DNA of 25,959 nucleotides from JAGLOK01 sp023139005 (GTDB taxonomy: Bacteria; Bacillota; Clostridia; Christensenellales; UMGS416): contig DAOWFX010000129.1 in assembly GCA_030637745.1 (NCBI GenBank), forward strand, positions 1 through 25,959. The letters run 5' to 3'. The notes below the pieces were generated by a model, which worked only from the letters and a program-made list of their open reading frames with translations, made no database searches and had not been told where the DNA came from. The translations under genes were made by a program, and so were the position numbers. Below are positions 1 to 6,654 of this stretch, in pieces. Positions within the stretch are counted from its first letter, which is position 1. The number at the start of each line of letters is the position of its first letter.

Positions 1-1
1 A

Positions 2-349
2 AAGCGTCTGCAAAAGCGCAACATGGACGTTACAAAAAGATGGAAGCTAGGCTCTATTGACATTGCATCTCGCGACCGATGGGACGAATATTCAAAGGCT
101 AAAGATGTAATGCTTGAGTATACTGATATGGAGTATTCTCCTTGGCACATTGTGGAGGCGGATGTTAAAAAGCATGCGCGGATTAATTGCATATCGCACC
201 TACTTTCGATGTTTGACTACAAAGATCTCACACCAAAGGCAAAAGAATTACATTCTGTGACCAAGAAGGGGAACTACATCAGACCCCCATATTCAAAGCA
301 GAACTTTGTACCCGATGTGGTTGCAAAGTTACTCAAGAAGAAGGATTAA
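2..349 (+). CDS. Polyphosphate kinase 2 (PPK2) family protein, C-terminal part
   Basis: The reading frame is open from the left edge (…KRLQKRNMDVTKRWKL…), so this is the 3' end of a longer gene and the ATG at 23 is internal. The visible 115 residues match the end of the PPK2 fold: a KRWKL segment, then RDRWDEYSKAKDVMLEYTD, SPWHIVEADVKKHAR and NCISHLL. These are the lid and C-terminal helices of the family, which moves phosphate between polyphosphate and nucleotides in the cytoplasm. The Walker motifs lie outside the window, so the class (nucleoside mono- or diphosphate acceptor) cannot be judged. The last residues are lysine-rich (KLLKKKD). A terminator follows 27 bp after the stop. The family call is from memory of the conserved pattern, not a search. 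Confidence 0.85.
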   Translation, partial: KRLQKRNMDVTKRWKLGSIDIASRDRWDEYSKAKDVMLEYTDMEYSPWHIVEADVKKHARINCISHLLSMFDYKDLTPKAKELHSVTKKGNYIRPPYSKQNFVPDVVAKLLKKKD

Positions 350-375
350 ATATAAAGTATAATAGATAGTATAAA

Positions 376-404
376 GGAGCTGTGTAGTCTACATGGCTCT
401 TTTT
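376..404 (+). terminator. Rho-independent terminator after the PPK2 gene
   Basis: GAGCTGTGT (377-385) pairs with ACATGGCTC (391-399) around the loop AGTCT, with two G-T wobbles, and is followed by TTTTT (400-404). It lies 27 bp after the stop codon and ends that transcript. Confidence 0.8.
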
Positions 405-465
405 GTGCATGATAACGTAATGGGGTAGGATGAGTGGTTGTATTAATTGAAGCGAAGCATGGGCC

Positions 466-545
466 CGTGTTACCAGGTGCGAGGAAAGAGCGTGTTACAG
501 GCGAGTAAAGAACGTGTTATCAGGAGCGAGAAAAGAGCGTGTTAT
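466..545 (+). repeat. Short degenerate tandem repeat starting CGTGTTA
   Basis: CGTGTTA recurs at 466, 491, 513 and 538 (periods 25, 22 and 25). Each is followed by a related CAGG…GCGAG…AAAGA(G/A) tract. It lies in the 354-bp gene-free stretch 350-703. There is no open frame through it, and the units are too short and too few for a CRISPR. Function unknown. Confidence 0.6.
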
Positions 546-631
546 CGAGAGGGCAGATGATGTTTTGTTGAAGCTGAGCAAGGAGGATTATTGATTGAAT
601 GGAGATAATAGGTGTAGGTGGGAAATATGGG

Positions 632-660
632 TTGACAAAGGAATGTTGTTGTTGTACTAT
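632..660 (+). promoter_or_regulatory. Sigma-A promoter of the TetR gene
   Basis: A consensus -35 TTGACA (632-637) and a -10 TACTAT (655-660) are separated by exactly 17 bp. The predicted start point falls inside the palindrome at 661-676, so a bound repressor would block transcription initiation. Confidence 0.85.
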
Positions 661-676
661 AAGTGAGTACTCACTT
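661..676. promoter_or_regulatory. Perfect 16-bp palindromic operator (AAGTGAGTACTCACTT)
   Basis: AAGTGAGT is directly followed by its exact reverse complement ACTCACTT. The site abuts the -10 box and ends 27 bp before the TetR start codon. TetR-family repressors commonly bind such palindromes over their own promoter, so this is most simply the autoregulatory site. No second copy was seen in the window. Confidence 0.8.
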
Positions 677-703
677 TATTAAATGAAACAGAGATGATAA
701 TAC

Positions 704-1306
704 ATGGGCAAGGCGCTCAAGACTAAAAATAAAATCTTACACAACGCTGCTGAAATAATTGCGAAAAAGGGATATCACGCAACAGCAACGAAAGAGATTT
801 CGATGCGAGCAAATCTCTCTGAAGGAATTCTGTTTAAACACTTCAAGAGCAAGGAAAATCTGTTGCTCGAGATACTGATGGAAATGGCTGTGAACCTAAA
901 AAATGAAGCAGAAATCAAGAAGATATCGCATTCTGCAGATGATAAGAAAACGTCTGCAATTGAGAAACTAAGAACAGAATACCAAGAATATACGAGTTTT
1001 TTCAAAAAACATGAGACCACACTGAAAATAATTTTGCAGGAACTATCAATAAATCTAACAGTGCGGAAGTACTTTGAAGAAGATATACGACCATTAATCA
1101 TTGATCCGATTGAGAAGATACTATTTGAAGGGATTAAAAACGGGGAGTTCAAGGTGCGTCCAACACAGACGTTGAGCATAGGATTATTCGACATCATGTT
1201 GGCACCATACTCCACAATGGCATTGTTTGAAAACAACTTAGGCGAGATTGATAGCAATCATAACCAAATATTATTTGATGTATATATTGAAGGTATAATA
1301 CAGTAG
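704..1306 (+). CDS. TetR/AcrR-family transcriptional regulator
   Basis: A 200-residue protein of normal TetR length. Residues about 8-55 carry the N-terminal DNA-binding domain: ILHNAAEIIAKKGYHATATK followed by EISMRANLSEGILFKHFKSKENLL, the helix-turn-helix and the typical YxHFxSKExL-like end (here FKHFKSKENLL). The remaining helical part would be the ligand-binding and dimer domain, for which no ligand can be inferred. The gene stands alone: no transporter or enzyme is divergent from or directly behind it, so its targets other than itself are unknown. It has its own strong promoter and a palindromic operator immediately upstream. The ATG at 704 has only a weak GAGATG-like ribosome binding site. 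Confidence 0.9.
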   Translation: MGKALKTKNKILHNAAEIIAKKGYHATATKEISMRANLSEGILFKHFKSKENLLLEILMEMAVNLKNEAEIKKISHSADDKKTSAIEKLRTEYQEYTSFFKKHETTLKIILQELSINLTVRKYFEEDIRPLIIDPIEKILFEGIKNGEFKVRPTQTLSIGLFDIMLAPYSTMALFENNLGEIDSNHNQILFDVYIEGIIQ

Positions 1307-1556
1307 CACAAAACGTATGACGTGCGCATTGAGGGGTGTAGCGTGATACGAGGTTGTCCTTTATGGGTGTGAAGTGTGTGCAAATGCACATGATGATCAC
1401 CCGGCTGGGAGTAAGTTTTTCCAAGTAGAAAAGAAAGGCTGCTCTCAGGTCAAGGACATATATATAAATTAAGCAACTCCAACCTTGCCTAAAGCAAATG
1501 GAAGGGTGCAATCCGAACTAAAGAGCTCATCCATCTTAAAAACACAAAGCAAAGCA
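1307..1556. other. Spacer without a recognisable gene
   Basis: Between the TetR stop and repeat A there is about 250 bp with no convincing ORF, terminator or promoter. The minus-strand frame across 1194-1511 overlaps the TetR gene and has no family features. The gene-free stretch continues through repeat A to 1952. Confidence 0.5.
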
Positions 1557-1840
1557 AACCCCTACAGACACGTGCTGTAGGGGTTCTACTATAATTATTT
1601 TATCGCAGGTAGCAAGCGATAATCATCAGGAAGCACGTACTTTGCTTAATGAATAACTAGAACTTTTAATGGCATACAATGAGAAGTAATTCATATAAGA
1701 ATTATTGTAAAAGCGAATTTGCGAAGTAAAACGCTTCGAAATATTTACATTGTGTCATCTACTATCGCTTAGAAAGTAATAACCGGAGTTTGTGATGATT
1801 ATCAAGACAATCGATTTGAATTCACTTCATTCAAATCGAA
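1557..1840. repeat. Structured intergenic repeat, copy A (long form)
   Basis: This copy shares blocks with copy B in the same order. Hairpin 1 has an 11-bp stem at 1557-1567/1575-1585 and a 7-nt loop. Next comes ATCGC…GCGAT (1602-1620). The long arms GATAATCATCA (1618-1628) and TGATGATTATC (1793-1803) are perfect reverse complements. Hairpin 3 has an 11-bp stem at 1811-1821/1829-1839 with loop TCACTTC. Between the long arms this copy has about 130 nt more than B, with nested hairpins of its own. Read on the minus strand, hairpin 1 is followed by TTTGCTTTGCTTTG, so it could serve as an intrinsic terminator there. It may be a structured RNA, a MITE-like repeat or a recombination site. It matches no family I can name. 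Confidence 0.7.
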
Positions 1841-1952
1841 ACAAAGTAGATTGAAAGTTATATTCAATTATGGTAGCATGATTTTATATTTTAAACATTA
1901 AACTATATTTAACGTTAACTTATTTAGTAACGACATGAAATGGAAGGACAAT

Positions 1953-2947
1953 ATGAAACTATATAATGAACTCACACCTGCAGGGATTAAAAGAAGATTT
2001 AGAAAAGTTGCAGAACTTGCCCTCCTACAATACGACATACGATATAGCACTGTTGAGTTTTACACAGAGGATACCAACGTATTTTTCAAAGTTTTTGGTA
2101 CTGATGGTATATGGACTTAAGGTGGTATCGGACCTATCGACAAAGCTGTCTGACAGCTTGACTGAAGTGTTTTTCTTGGATAGGGTCAATGCAAAATCCG
2201 ACCTTGTCGTGCCTGAGGTTATCTATTCAAAAAGCAACCAAGGTGTCACCATTATCACATCAGACTATACCGATATCCCCAAGCGCGTCATCGTATATAA
2301 ATGGCTTGAAGGCAAGCAACTCAATGATAAGGAGACTGATGCACTCTATTATCAAGTGGGACAGATGATGGCAACACTGCACAAGGTTACAGATGGCGAG
2401 GAAGTACCTGACGAGTTAACACCGATGAAGTGGGATCGTGTATATTACTTTACTGATGAGGAGATCGTATACAAGGACAAAGCGTATCGCGACAAGACAT
2501 CAGATGAAACGATTGCCATCATGGACAAGACGATTGCGCTTTTGGATAATGCATTAAGTGAATACTACAAGAAACCAAACGTTCAGCTTGTGCATGGGGA
2601 CATGAATCCTTACAATGTGCTCTTGAAAGACGAAGAAATGTGGCTCTTAGACTTTGAAGATGCACTCCTTGGATATCCCATACACGACAGTGCAATCATG
2701 CTATATTACTATAAGTATGATGATAACTTTGACTATGAGAAGGTGAAAAAAACAGTGCTTGATGGCTATAGTAGCGTAAGTGGTTCGCAGGACTTCACTG
2801 ATTATGATATTGACTTATTTATCCTTGCACGTCGTGTGAATTTCCTGAACTATATCTTCTTAGTCACAGATAAGCCTGAGAAGTACATCGCGCGCAATAT
2901 CGCTTCGTGTGCATGATTTCTTTGAAACGTATGTGGTGGAATTGTAA
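1953..2947 (+). pseudogene. Aminoglycoside-phosphotransferase-like (APH/choline-kinase fold) kinase, frameshifted twice
   Basis: Three consecutive frames make one APH-family protein. Frame 1 runs from ATG 1953 (SD GGAAGG 5 nt upstream, MKLYNELTPAG…) to …VFGTDG. A +1 shift at about 2109 leads to YGLKVVSDLSTKLSDSLTEV and the body of the protein, including the catalytic HGDMNPYN loop and the metal-binding LDFED. A second +1 shift at about 2908 restores VHDFFETYVVEL and a stop at 2945-2947. Read as is, the N-terminal frame stops at 2120 and the middle frame at 2916. The kinase core is intact, so the shifts are recent or are sequence errors. The substrate is unknown; small-molecule kinases of this family act on aminoglycosides, choline or sugars. 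It lies between repeats A and B. Confidence 0.8.
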
Positions 2948-2993
2948 GGGGTAAGTAGTATGGTAGTGTGTGAGTAGAGAGGAGAAGATATTT

Positions 2994-3515
2994 ATGAAAA
3001 TTAAAGCCAATAACTTAGTACTTAGAACAGTCACATATGATGATATTGATGAAGTAGCGAGGACGTGGGAATTTAAAAAAGATGGAATATCTAGAGAAGA
3101 AGCAAAAAAAGCAATTGATTGGATGAAAGAATCAAGAGATAAGAATCATCTTCATCATATTGCTCACATATGCTTTGCTATTAATGAAGAAAATAGTAAT
3201 AAAATAATAGGATGGTGTGGGTTAGATGGTGGACAGGGATCGAATAAAGATAAAAGCATTATTGTAATATTTTATATAATTGATGAAAACTACAGGAATA
3301 AAGGGTATGCAACACTTTGTGGCAAGAAGCTTTTAGAGTATGGTTTTATGAAAATGGAAGTAGATAGAATAGATGGTGGATGCGCTAAAGATAATATCGC
3401 TTCAAAAAGAGTTTTAGAAAAAATCGGCATGAATCATTTGATAGTAAGGGAAGATGGTTCAACTAATTATTATTTAACTCTAGAAGAATATCATAAGAAA
3501 GTTGAAATGTCATGA
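2994..3515 (+). CDS. GNAT-family N-acetyltransferase (RimJ/RimL-like)
   Basis: A 173-residue single-domain GNAT protein. The start is ATG 2994, preceded by GGAGAAG 6 nt upstream. A GTG at 2970 in the same frame would add eight residues but has no ribosome binding site. Features seen are the N-terminal strand (NNLVLRTVTYDDIDEV), a central strand IIVIFYIIDENYRNKGYATLCGKK with the acetyl-CoA binding RNKGYAT turn, and the C-terminal IDGGCAKDNIASKRVLEKIGM typical of RimJ/RimL relatives. Such enzymes acetylate protein N-termini or small molecules; the substrate cannot be told. The gene is visibly AT-richer than its neighbours, which fits recent transfer. It lies 46 bp after the ancestral stop of the broken phosphotransferase. 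Confidence 0.88.
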   Translation: MKIKANNLVLRTVTYDDIDEVARTWEFKKDGISREEAKKAIDWMKESRDKNHLHHIAHICFAINEENSNKIIGWCGLDGGQGSNKDKSIIVIFYIIDENYRNKGYATLCGKKLLEYGFMKMEVDRIDGGCAKDNIASKRVLEKIGMNHLIVREDGSTNYYLTLEEYHKKVEMS

Positions 3516-3633
3516 AAGGTAGAACTTGAAAAACGGCAAAGCAAAATAGTAATTAACAAGTTATCTGATGCAATAAAAAGACTTCTAAACTACTCCATAG
3601 AGCGAATTCCTATTCAACTCACAAAACAAAACA

Positions 3634-3782
3634 AACCCTTACGGACATGCGCCGTATGGGTTATACTATATCAATCTATCGCAGGCAGTAAGCGATAATC
3701 ATCAGGAAGCACGAGAATCTTTGATTCGGAGTTCGTGATGATTATCAAGACACTCGATTTCGATTCACTTTATCGGAATCGA
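3634..3782. repeat. Structured intergenic repeat, copy B (short form)
   Basis: Same order of blocks as copy A. Hairpin 1 is at 3634-3644/3652-3662 (11 bp, one T-T mismatch, 7-nt loop). ATCGC…GCGAT lies at 3678-3696. The arms GATAATCATCA (3694-3704) and TGATGATTATC (3736-3746) enclose a short apical part with GAATC-TTT-GATTC. Hairpin 3 is at 3754-3764/3772-3782 with loop TCACTTT. Compared with A, several base pairs changed on both sides and kept pairing. The element starts 10 bp beyond the end of the minus-strand ExbD-like operon. On that strand hairpin 1 is followed by TTTGTTTTGTTTTG, so it may terminate that operon. Confidence 0.72.
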
Positions 3783-3792
3783 AAAGAAAAGT

Positions 3793-4239
3793 TTACTTTT
3801 CTTCTACGGTAACACCAAGCCGCTCTAATTCATTCAACACCGCAGTATACGTCACATGCTTTGCATTATCATCTTTCAAGATGACCGTTTTGTCGGTATT
3901 ATCGCCGATGAGTCCTTCTATTTCAGCTATTGTTGCAACGACATCGTTAAACAGCAAGGCGTCTTCTTGTACGGTAATCTCAAACGCATCTGGATGGGGA
4001 TTGTTGTTTTTGTAGTTGGGGATGAAGCTTAGATCAAGATTTTCCTCGATGAATGTTGCAGGTGCGTCCACTAGTTGTGAAGAACGAAGTTGTTGCCCAA
4101 AGCTACCACCGAAAAGCCCGGTCATAATGGTTGCAAGGTAGAGTATGATGACGATGATTATGATAGTCCAGATGGTTCTCTTGACGCGACGGACTTTCCT
4201 TCTTCTGTGCTTATGTCTTTGTTTGTGATCAGTTGTCAT
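3793..4239 (-). CDS. Small membrane-anchored ExbD/TolR-like protein
   Basis: A 148-residue protein with a very basic cytoplasmic start (KQRHKHRRRKVRRVKR), one transmembrane helix at about 23-43 and an external domain. The C-terminal part (ITVQEDALLFNDVVATIAEI … KTVILKDDNAKHVTYTAVLNELERLGVTV) has the shape of the ExbD/TolR periplasmic fold, ending in a 'one residue, then vld-L-G' helix pattern. The TM helix lacks the conserved ExbD aspartate, so it would not itself carry protons. It is the last gene of a three-gene operon, 13 bp after the upstream ExbD-like gene, with SD AGGAGG. The likely role is an accessory stalk of the same channel. The family assignment is tentative. Confidence 0.6.
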   Translation of the reverse strand: MTTDHKQRHKHRRRKVRRVKRTIWTIIIIVIILYLATIMTGLFGGSFGQQLRSSQLVDAPATFIEENLDLSFIPNYKNNNPHPDAFEITVQEDALLFNDVVATIAEIEGLIGDNTDKTVILKDDNAKHVTYTAVLNELERLGVTVEEK

Positions 4240-4252
4240 AGAATTTTCCTCC

Positions 4253-5038
4253 TCAATCTATATATGTATAGCTGGTCTTGTAAAAGCGATATCCACTGGC
4301 GCTAAGCTCCAGTTCGCGTAATGCTTCCCAAGTGATGTTGTAGGCGTATTGATATACTTCAGGATCGCGGACAATAAGGATTGCAAGTATCATCTCGTCA
4401 CCGCCGGATCTATTGTCCAGTTGCTTTTTGAGCTCATCATATATCTTCAGTGATTTTGTACGCTGGGATGCAGTAGTCAGGTTATCCTCCGGTGGGATCA
4501 CGATACTCGTGGGCGTACCGTTGACGATAATGCGGTTGTTTGCGCCGGTGATTTCAACATCCAGAAAGTAAAAGCGGTTCATGACAAAGCTGTATTTGTA
4601 TATTTCCAGCACCAAATCATCTGCATCCACCATCTCGTTTAGTATCTTTGCTGGGTTTGATTTGCTATCGAGTATTTCACTTAGTCGGGTATTATCCAAC
4701 TGTGTCATCTGCTTGAATCCCTCGAGTGCGGTATCTAGCGTTTGCTTTTCTTCATCGTTTGCAACAGTTTCATCATCTAAGAGCTGTGATGTATCGATGA
4801 CTTCTTGCTCGAGTGAGCTCTTTTCCTGTAAAAGCTGTGTTATCTGTGTTTGCAGCTCGGATTGTTCGCGTTCAAGGGTATCGTATTCTTCTTGATATGC
4901 TTCATATTCTTGGGTGAGGTCATCCACCTTTGCTTGTTGCAGGTCGGTTTCAGATTGCATGGTAATGATGAATGCAAACAATATCAATAAGATGACATCC
5001 AGTAGTGGTGTAAGTTCAATCAGTGCACGCTTTTTCAT
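4253..5038 (-). CDS. ExbD/TolR/MotB-like proton-channel subunit with coiled coil
   Basis: A 261-residue protein. The N-terminus KKRALIELTPLLDVILLILFAF matches the ExbD/TolR pattern: a basic start and a TM helix with an aspartate (D14) at the proton-path position. Residues about 32-95 are a Glu/Gln/Leu-rich coiled coil, much longer than in ordinary ExbD. The rest (about 135-261) is an external domain with no recognised peptidoglycan-binding OmpA motif. Its ATG overlaps the stop of the ExbB-like gene by 4 bp (ATGA), so the two are translationally coupled as channel partners usually are. The complex should use ion flow to move something outside the membrane; the target is unknown. Confidence 0.75.
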   Translation of the reverse strand: MKKRALIELTPLLDVILLILFAFIITMQSETDLQQAKVDDLTQEYEAYQEEYDTLEREQSELQTQITQLLQEKSSLEQEVIDTSQLLDDETVANDEEKQTLDTALEGFKQMTQLDNTRLSEILDSKSNPAKILNEMVDADDLVLEIYKYSFVMNRFYFLDVEITGANNRIIVNGTPTSIVIPPEDNLTTASQRTKSLKIYDELKKQLDNRSGGDEMILAILIVRDPEVYQYAYNITWEALRELELSASGYRFYKTSYTYID

Positions 5039-5529
5039 TGGTCGTGGGCTGCATCGATACGTGACAGCAGCAGGTTGATAAAGTGTTGGTTCTGCTCGAT
5101 GATGGGACTGATGACCCCTTCAACGCCTTTGCATATGATCGCGCCCAACAGTCCCCAGAAGGTGGAAGTCAGTGCGCTGGTGAAGTTCGATTTTAGGATT
5201 GCGATGTCTGCATTTGCAGAGTTTAATAGGGCAATAACTGTGCCTAGGATGCCAAGCAATGGCAATATGGATGTGATGGATACAAATATCTGATGCAGGC
5301 GCTCTTCCTTGTGGTGCAAAAGCGATAGTTTCTGCAAATCCAGCTGACTTTCATCATAGATATCGTTGAGCTTTTCTTGCAATACAGAAATCGGATAGTA
5401 CACCACTTTTTTGATCTGTTCTTGTATTTTGACGGATAACTTCTTTGTAGGGTATGCAACCAATAGGATGTTTACAATGGTCAGAAGTATGATGAATCCA
5501 TCAAAACCGATAATATTTGAAAAAAACAA
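5035..5529 (-). CDS. MotA/TolQ/ExbB-family proton-channel protein
   Basis: The best start is TTG at 5529: it has GGAGGT (5535-5540) 5 nt upstream, and a promoter at 5568-5596 would start transcription near 5561, which excludes the in-frame TTG at 5577. The protein is about 164 residues, shorter than usual for ExbB. It has one TM helix near the start (FDGFIILLTIVNILLVAYP), a cytoplasmic helical stretch, then the family signature SITSILPLLGILGTVIALL and FTSALTSTFWGLLGAIICK, the two channel-lining helices. No TonB gene or other client lies nearby. ExbB/ExbD-type motors are mostly known from bacteria with an outer membrane, so finding one here is notable. Confidence 0.8.
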   Translation of the reverse strand: MFFSNIIGFDGFIILLTIVNILLVAYPTKKLSVKIQEQIKKVVYYPISVLQEKLNDIYDESQLDLQKLSLLHHKEERLHQIFVSITSILPLLGILGTVIALLNSANADIAILKSNFTSALTSTFWGLLGAIICKGVEGVISPIIEQNQHFINLLLSRIDAAHDQ

Positions 5530-5567
5530 GAGAAACCTCCAATATGCGTATATGTTTAGATAAACCA

Positions 5568-5596
5568 AGTATATCAAACAAACTAAAAACTGTATA
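5568..5596 (-). promoter_or_regulatory. Promoter of the ExbB/ExbD-like operon
   Basis: On the minus strand TATACA (5596-5591) and TATACT (5573-5568) are 17 bp apart. Transcription would begin near 5561, about 30 nt before the TTG start at 5529. Confidence 0.55.
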
Positions 5597-5645
5597 GAGA
5601 TACATATAATCTTAATAATTCATTAAGATAATAACAGATTTGTGG

Positions 5646-5711
5646 TATTTGAGGGACAAATTGTATATTTGGGGACATTTAATAGATTTTTCCTATACAT
5701 AATTATATAAT
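5646..5711 (+). promoter_or_regulatory. Promoter region of the ABC exporter with a direct repeat
   Basis: TATTTGAGGGACA (5646) and TATTTGGGGACA (5666) are direct repeats exactly 20 bp apart, two helical turns. A good -10 TATAAT lies at 5706-5711 but without a recognisable -35 at the right distance. This arrangement fits a promoter that needs an activator bound at the repeats. Inference only. Confidence 0.4.
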
Positions 5712-5739
5712 TGTAGTAATAAATAATAGGAGAAGATGT

Positions 5740-6654
5740 ATGCAAATTCAAGTTAATAATATTGTCAAAACATTCGGTGAAAATAGAGCTGTTGACGATG
5801 TTTCATTTACAGCACAGGGCGGCATTGTCTTTGGTCTGCTGGGCCGCAATGGTGCAGGCAAAACAACAACCATGCGTATGATGGTAGATGTATTCAAGCC
5901 CGATAGTGGCACCATCACCGTTGGCAACGAAGAAATTGACAAAGATAAAGTGCGCCTGGGGTATCTACCGGAAGAACGTGGGCTCTATCCCAAGATGGTA
6001 ATCAAAACACAGCTTCTGTACTTAGCGGAGCTAAAGGGGTTGGACAAAACCACAGCACTCAAATCCATTGATAAGTGGCTTGAGCGCTTTGAGATGTCGC
6101 ACTACCTCAACAAAAAGCTTAACACCCTCTCCAAAGGCAACCAACAAAAGATTCAACTGGCATCAGTGATGATCAGTAACCCTGATATCATCATACTCGA
6201 TGAGCCTTTTTCAGGACTTGACCCTATTAATGCGATTGCACTTAAAGAGGTCATCCATGAACTCATCGAAGAGGGCAAGGTCGTAATATTTTCAAGCCAT
6301 CAGATGAGTAATATTGAAGAGATTTGCAGCGATATCGTTATCCTTGATGAAGGTAAAGTCGTGCTATCAGGAAACTTAAACGCCATCAAGAACACCTATC
6401 CCAAAAAGCATATTCAAATCACCGGTCGAGATATTAACTTGGTGAAGGCAAGCCTTGAAACGCTTGTAGGTAGTGTGATTGATAAGATGTCGATGGATGA
6501 TATCAATTTAGATATCCACCTAAAAGAAGAAACCGGCAGAAACAAGTTACTGGATGTAATCACAAAGAATAAATATGATATTGATAGCTTTGGTGTGGTG
6601 AAGCCCACATTGAATGAAATATTCATCAATGCATCAAGTGAGGTGGCGTCATGA
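5740..6654 (+). CDS. ABC exporter ATP-binding subunit (NatA/YhaQ-like)
   Basis: A 304-residue ATPase. Walker A GRNGAGKT is at residues 35-42, the signature LSKGNQQK at 130-137, Walker B IIILDEP at 150-156 and the H-loop histidine at 187 (FSSHQMS). Residues about 215-304 form the extra C-terminal domain seen in NatA/YhaQ-type proteins (DUF4162-like, ending TLNEIFINAS). The start ATG 5740 has SD GGAGA 8 nt upstream. The gene overlaps the permease gene by 4 bp (ATGA), so both form one exporter. NatA relatives drive sodium or drug/peptide efflux; the substrate is not evident from the sequence. Confidence 0.92.
   Translation: MQIQVNNIVKTFGENRAVDDVSFTAQGGIVFGLLGRNGAGKTTTMRMMVDVFKPDSGTITVGNEEIDKDKVRLGYLPEERGLYPKMVIKTQLLYLAELKGLDKTTALKSIDKWLERFEMSHYLNKKLNTLSKGNQQKIQLASVMISNPDIIILDEPFSGLDPINAIALKEVIHELIEEGKVVIFSSHQMSNIEEICSDIVILDEGKVVLSGNLNAIKNTYPKKHIQITGRDINLVKASLETLVGSVIDKMSMDDINLDIHLKEETGRNKLLDVITKNKYDIDSFGVVKPTLNEIFINASSEVAS

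Noticed and set aside
466..545. CRISPR-like array
   Set aside because: Only a 7-bp core is exact, periods are 22-25 bp, and there are no cas genes; it is a degenerate tandem repeat.
1194..1511. Minus-strand ORF of 105 codons
   Set aside because: It overlaps the 3' end of the TetR gene, has no ribosome binding site and no family resemblance.
1557..1585. Ordinary plus-strand terminator
   Set aside because: The T-tract is missing on the plus strand; the T-rich tail is on the minus strand, and the same hairpin recurs as part of a larger repeat.
1557..3782. Integron attC sites for elements A and B
   Set aside because: There is no integrase in view, the core-site consensus is not evident at the ends, and the separate terminator-like hairpin does not fit attC; kept only as a loose analogy.
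4581..4895. Serine-rich 104-codon plus-strand ORF
   Set aside because: It is the antisense shadow of the Glu/Gln-rich coiled coil of the ExbD-like gene.
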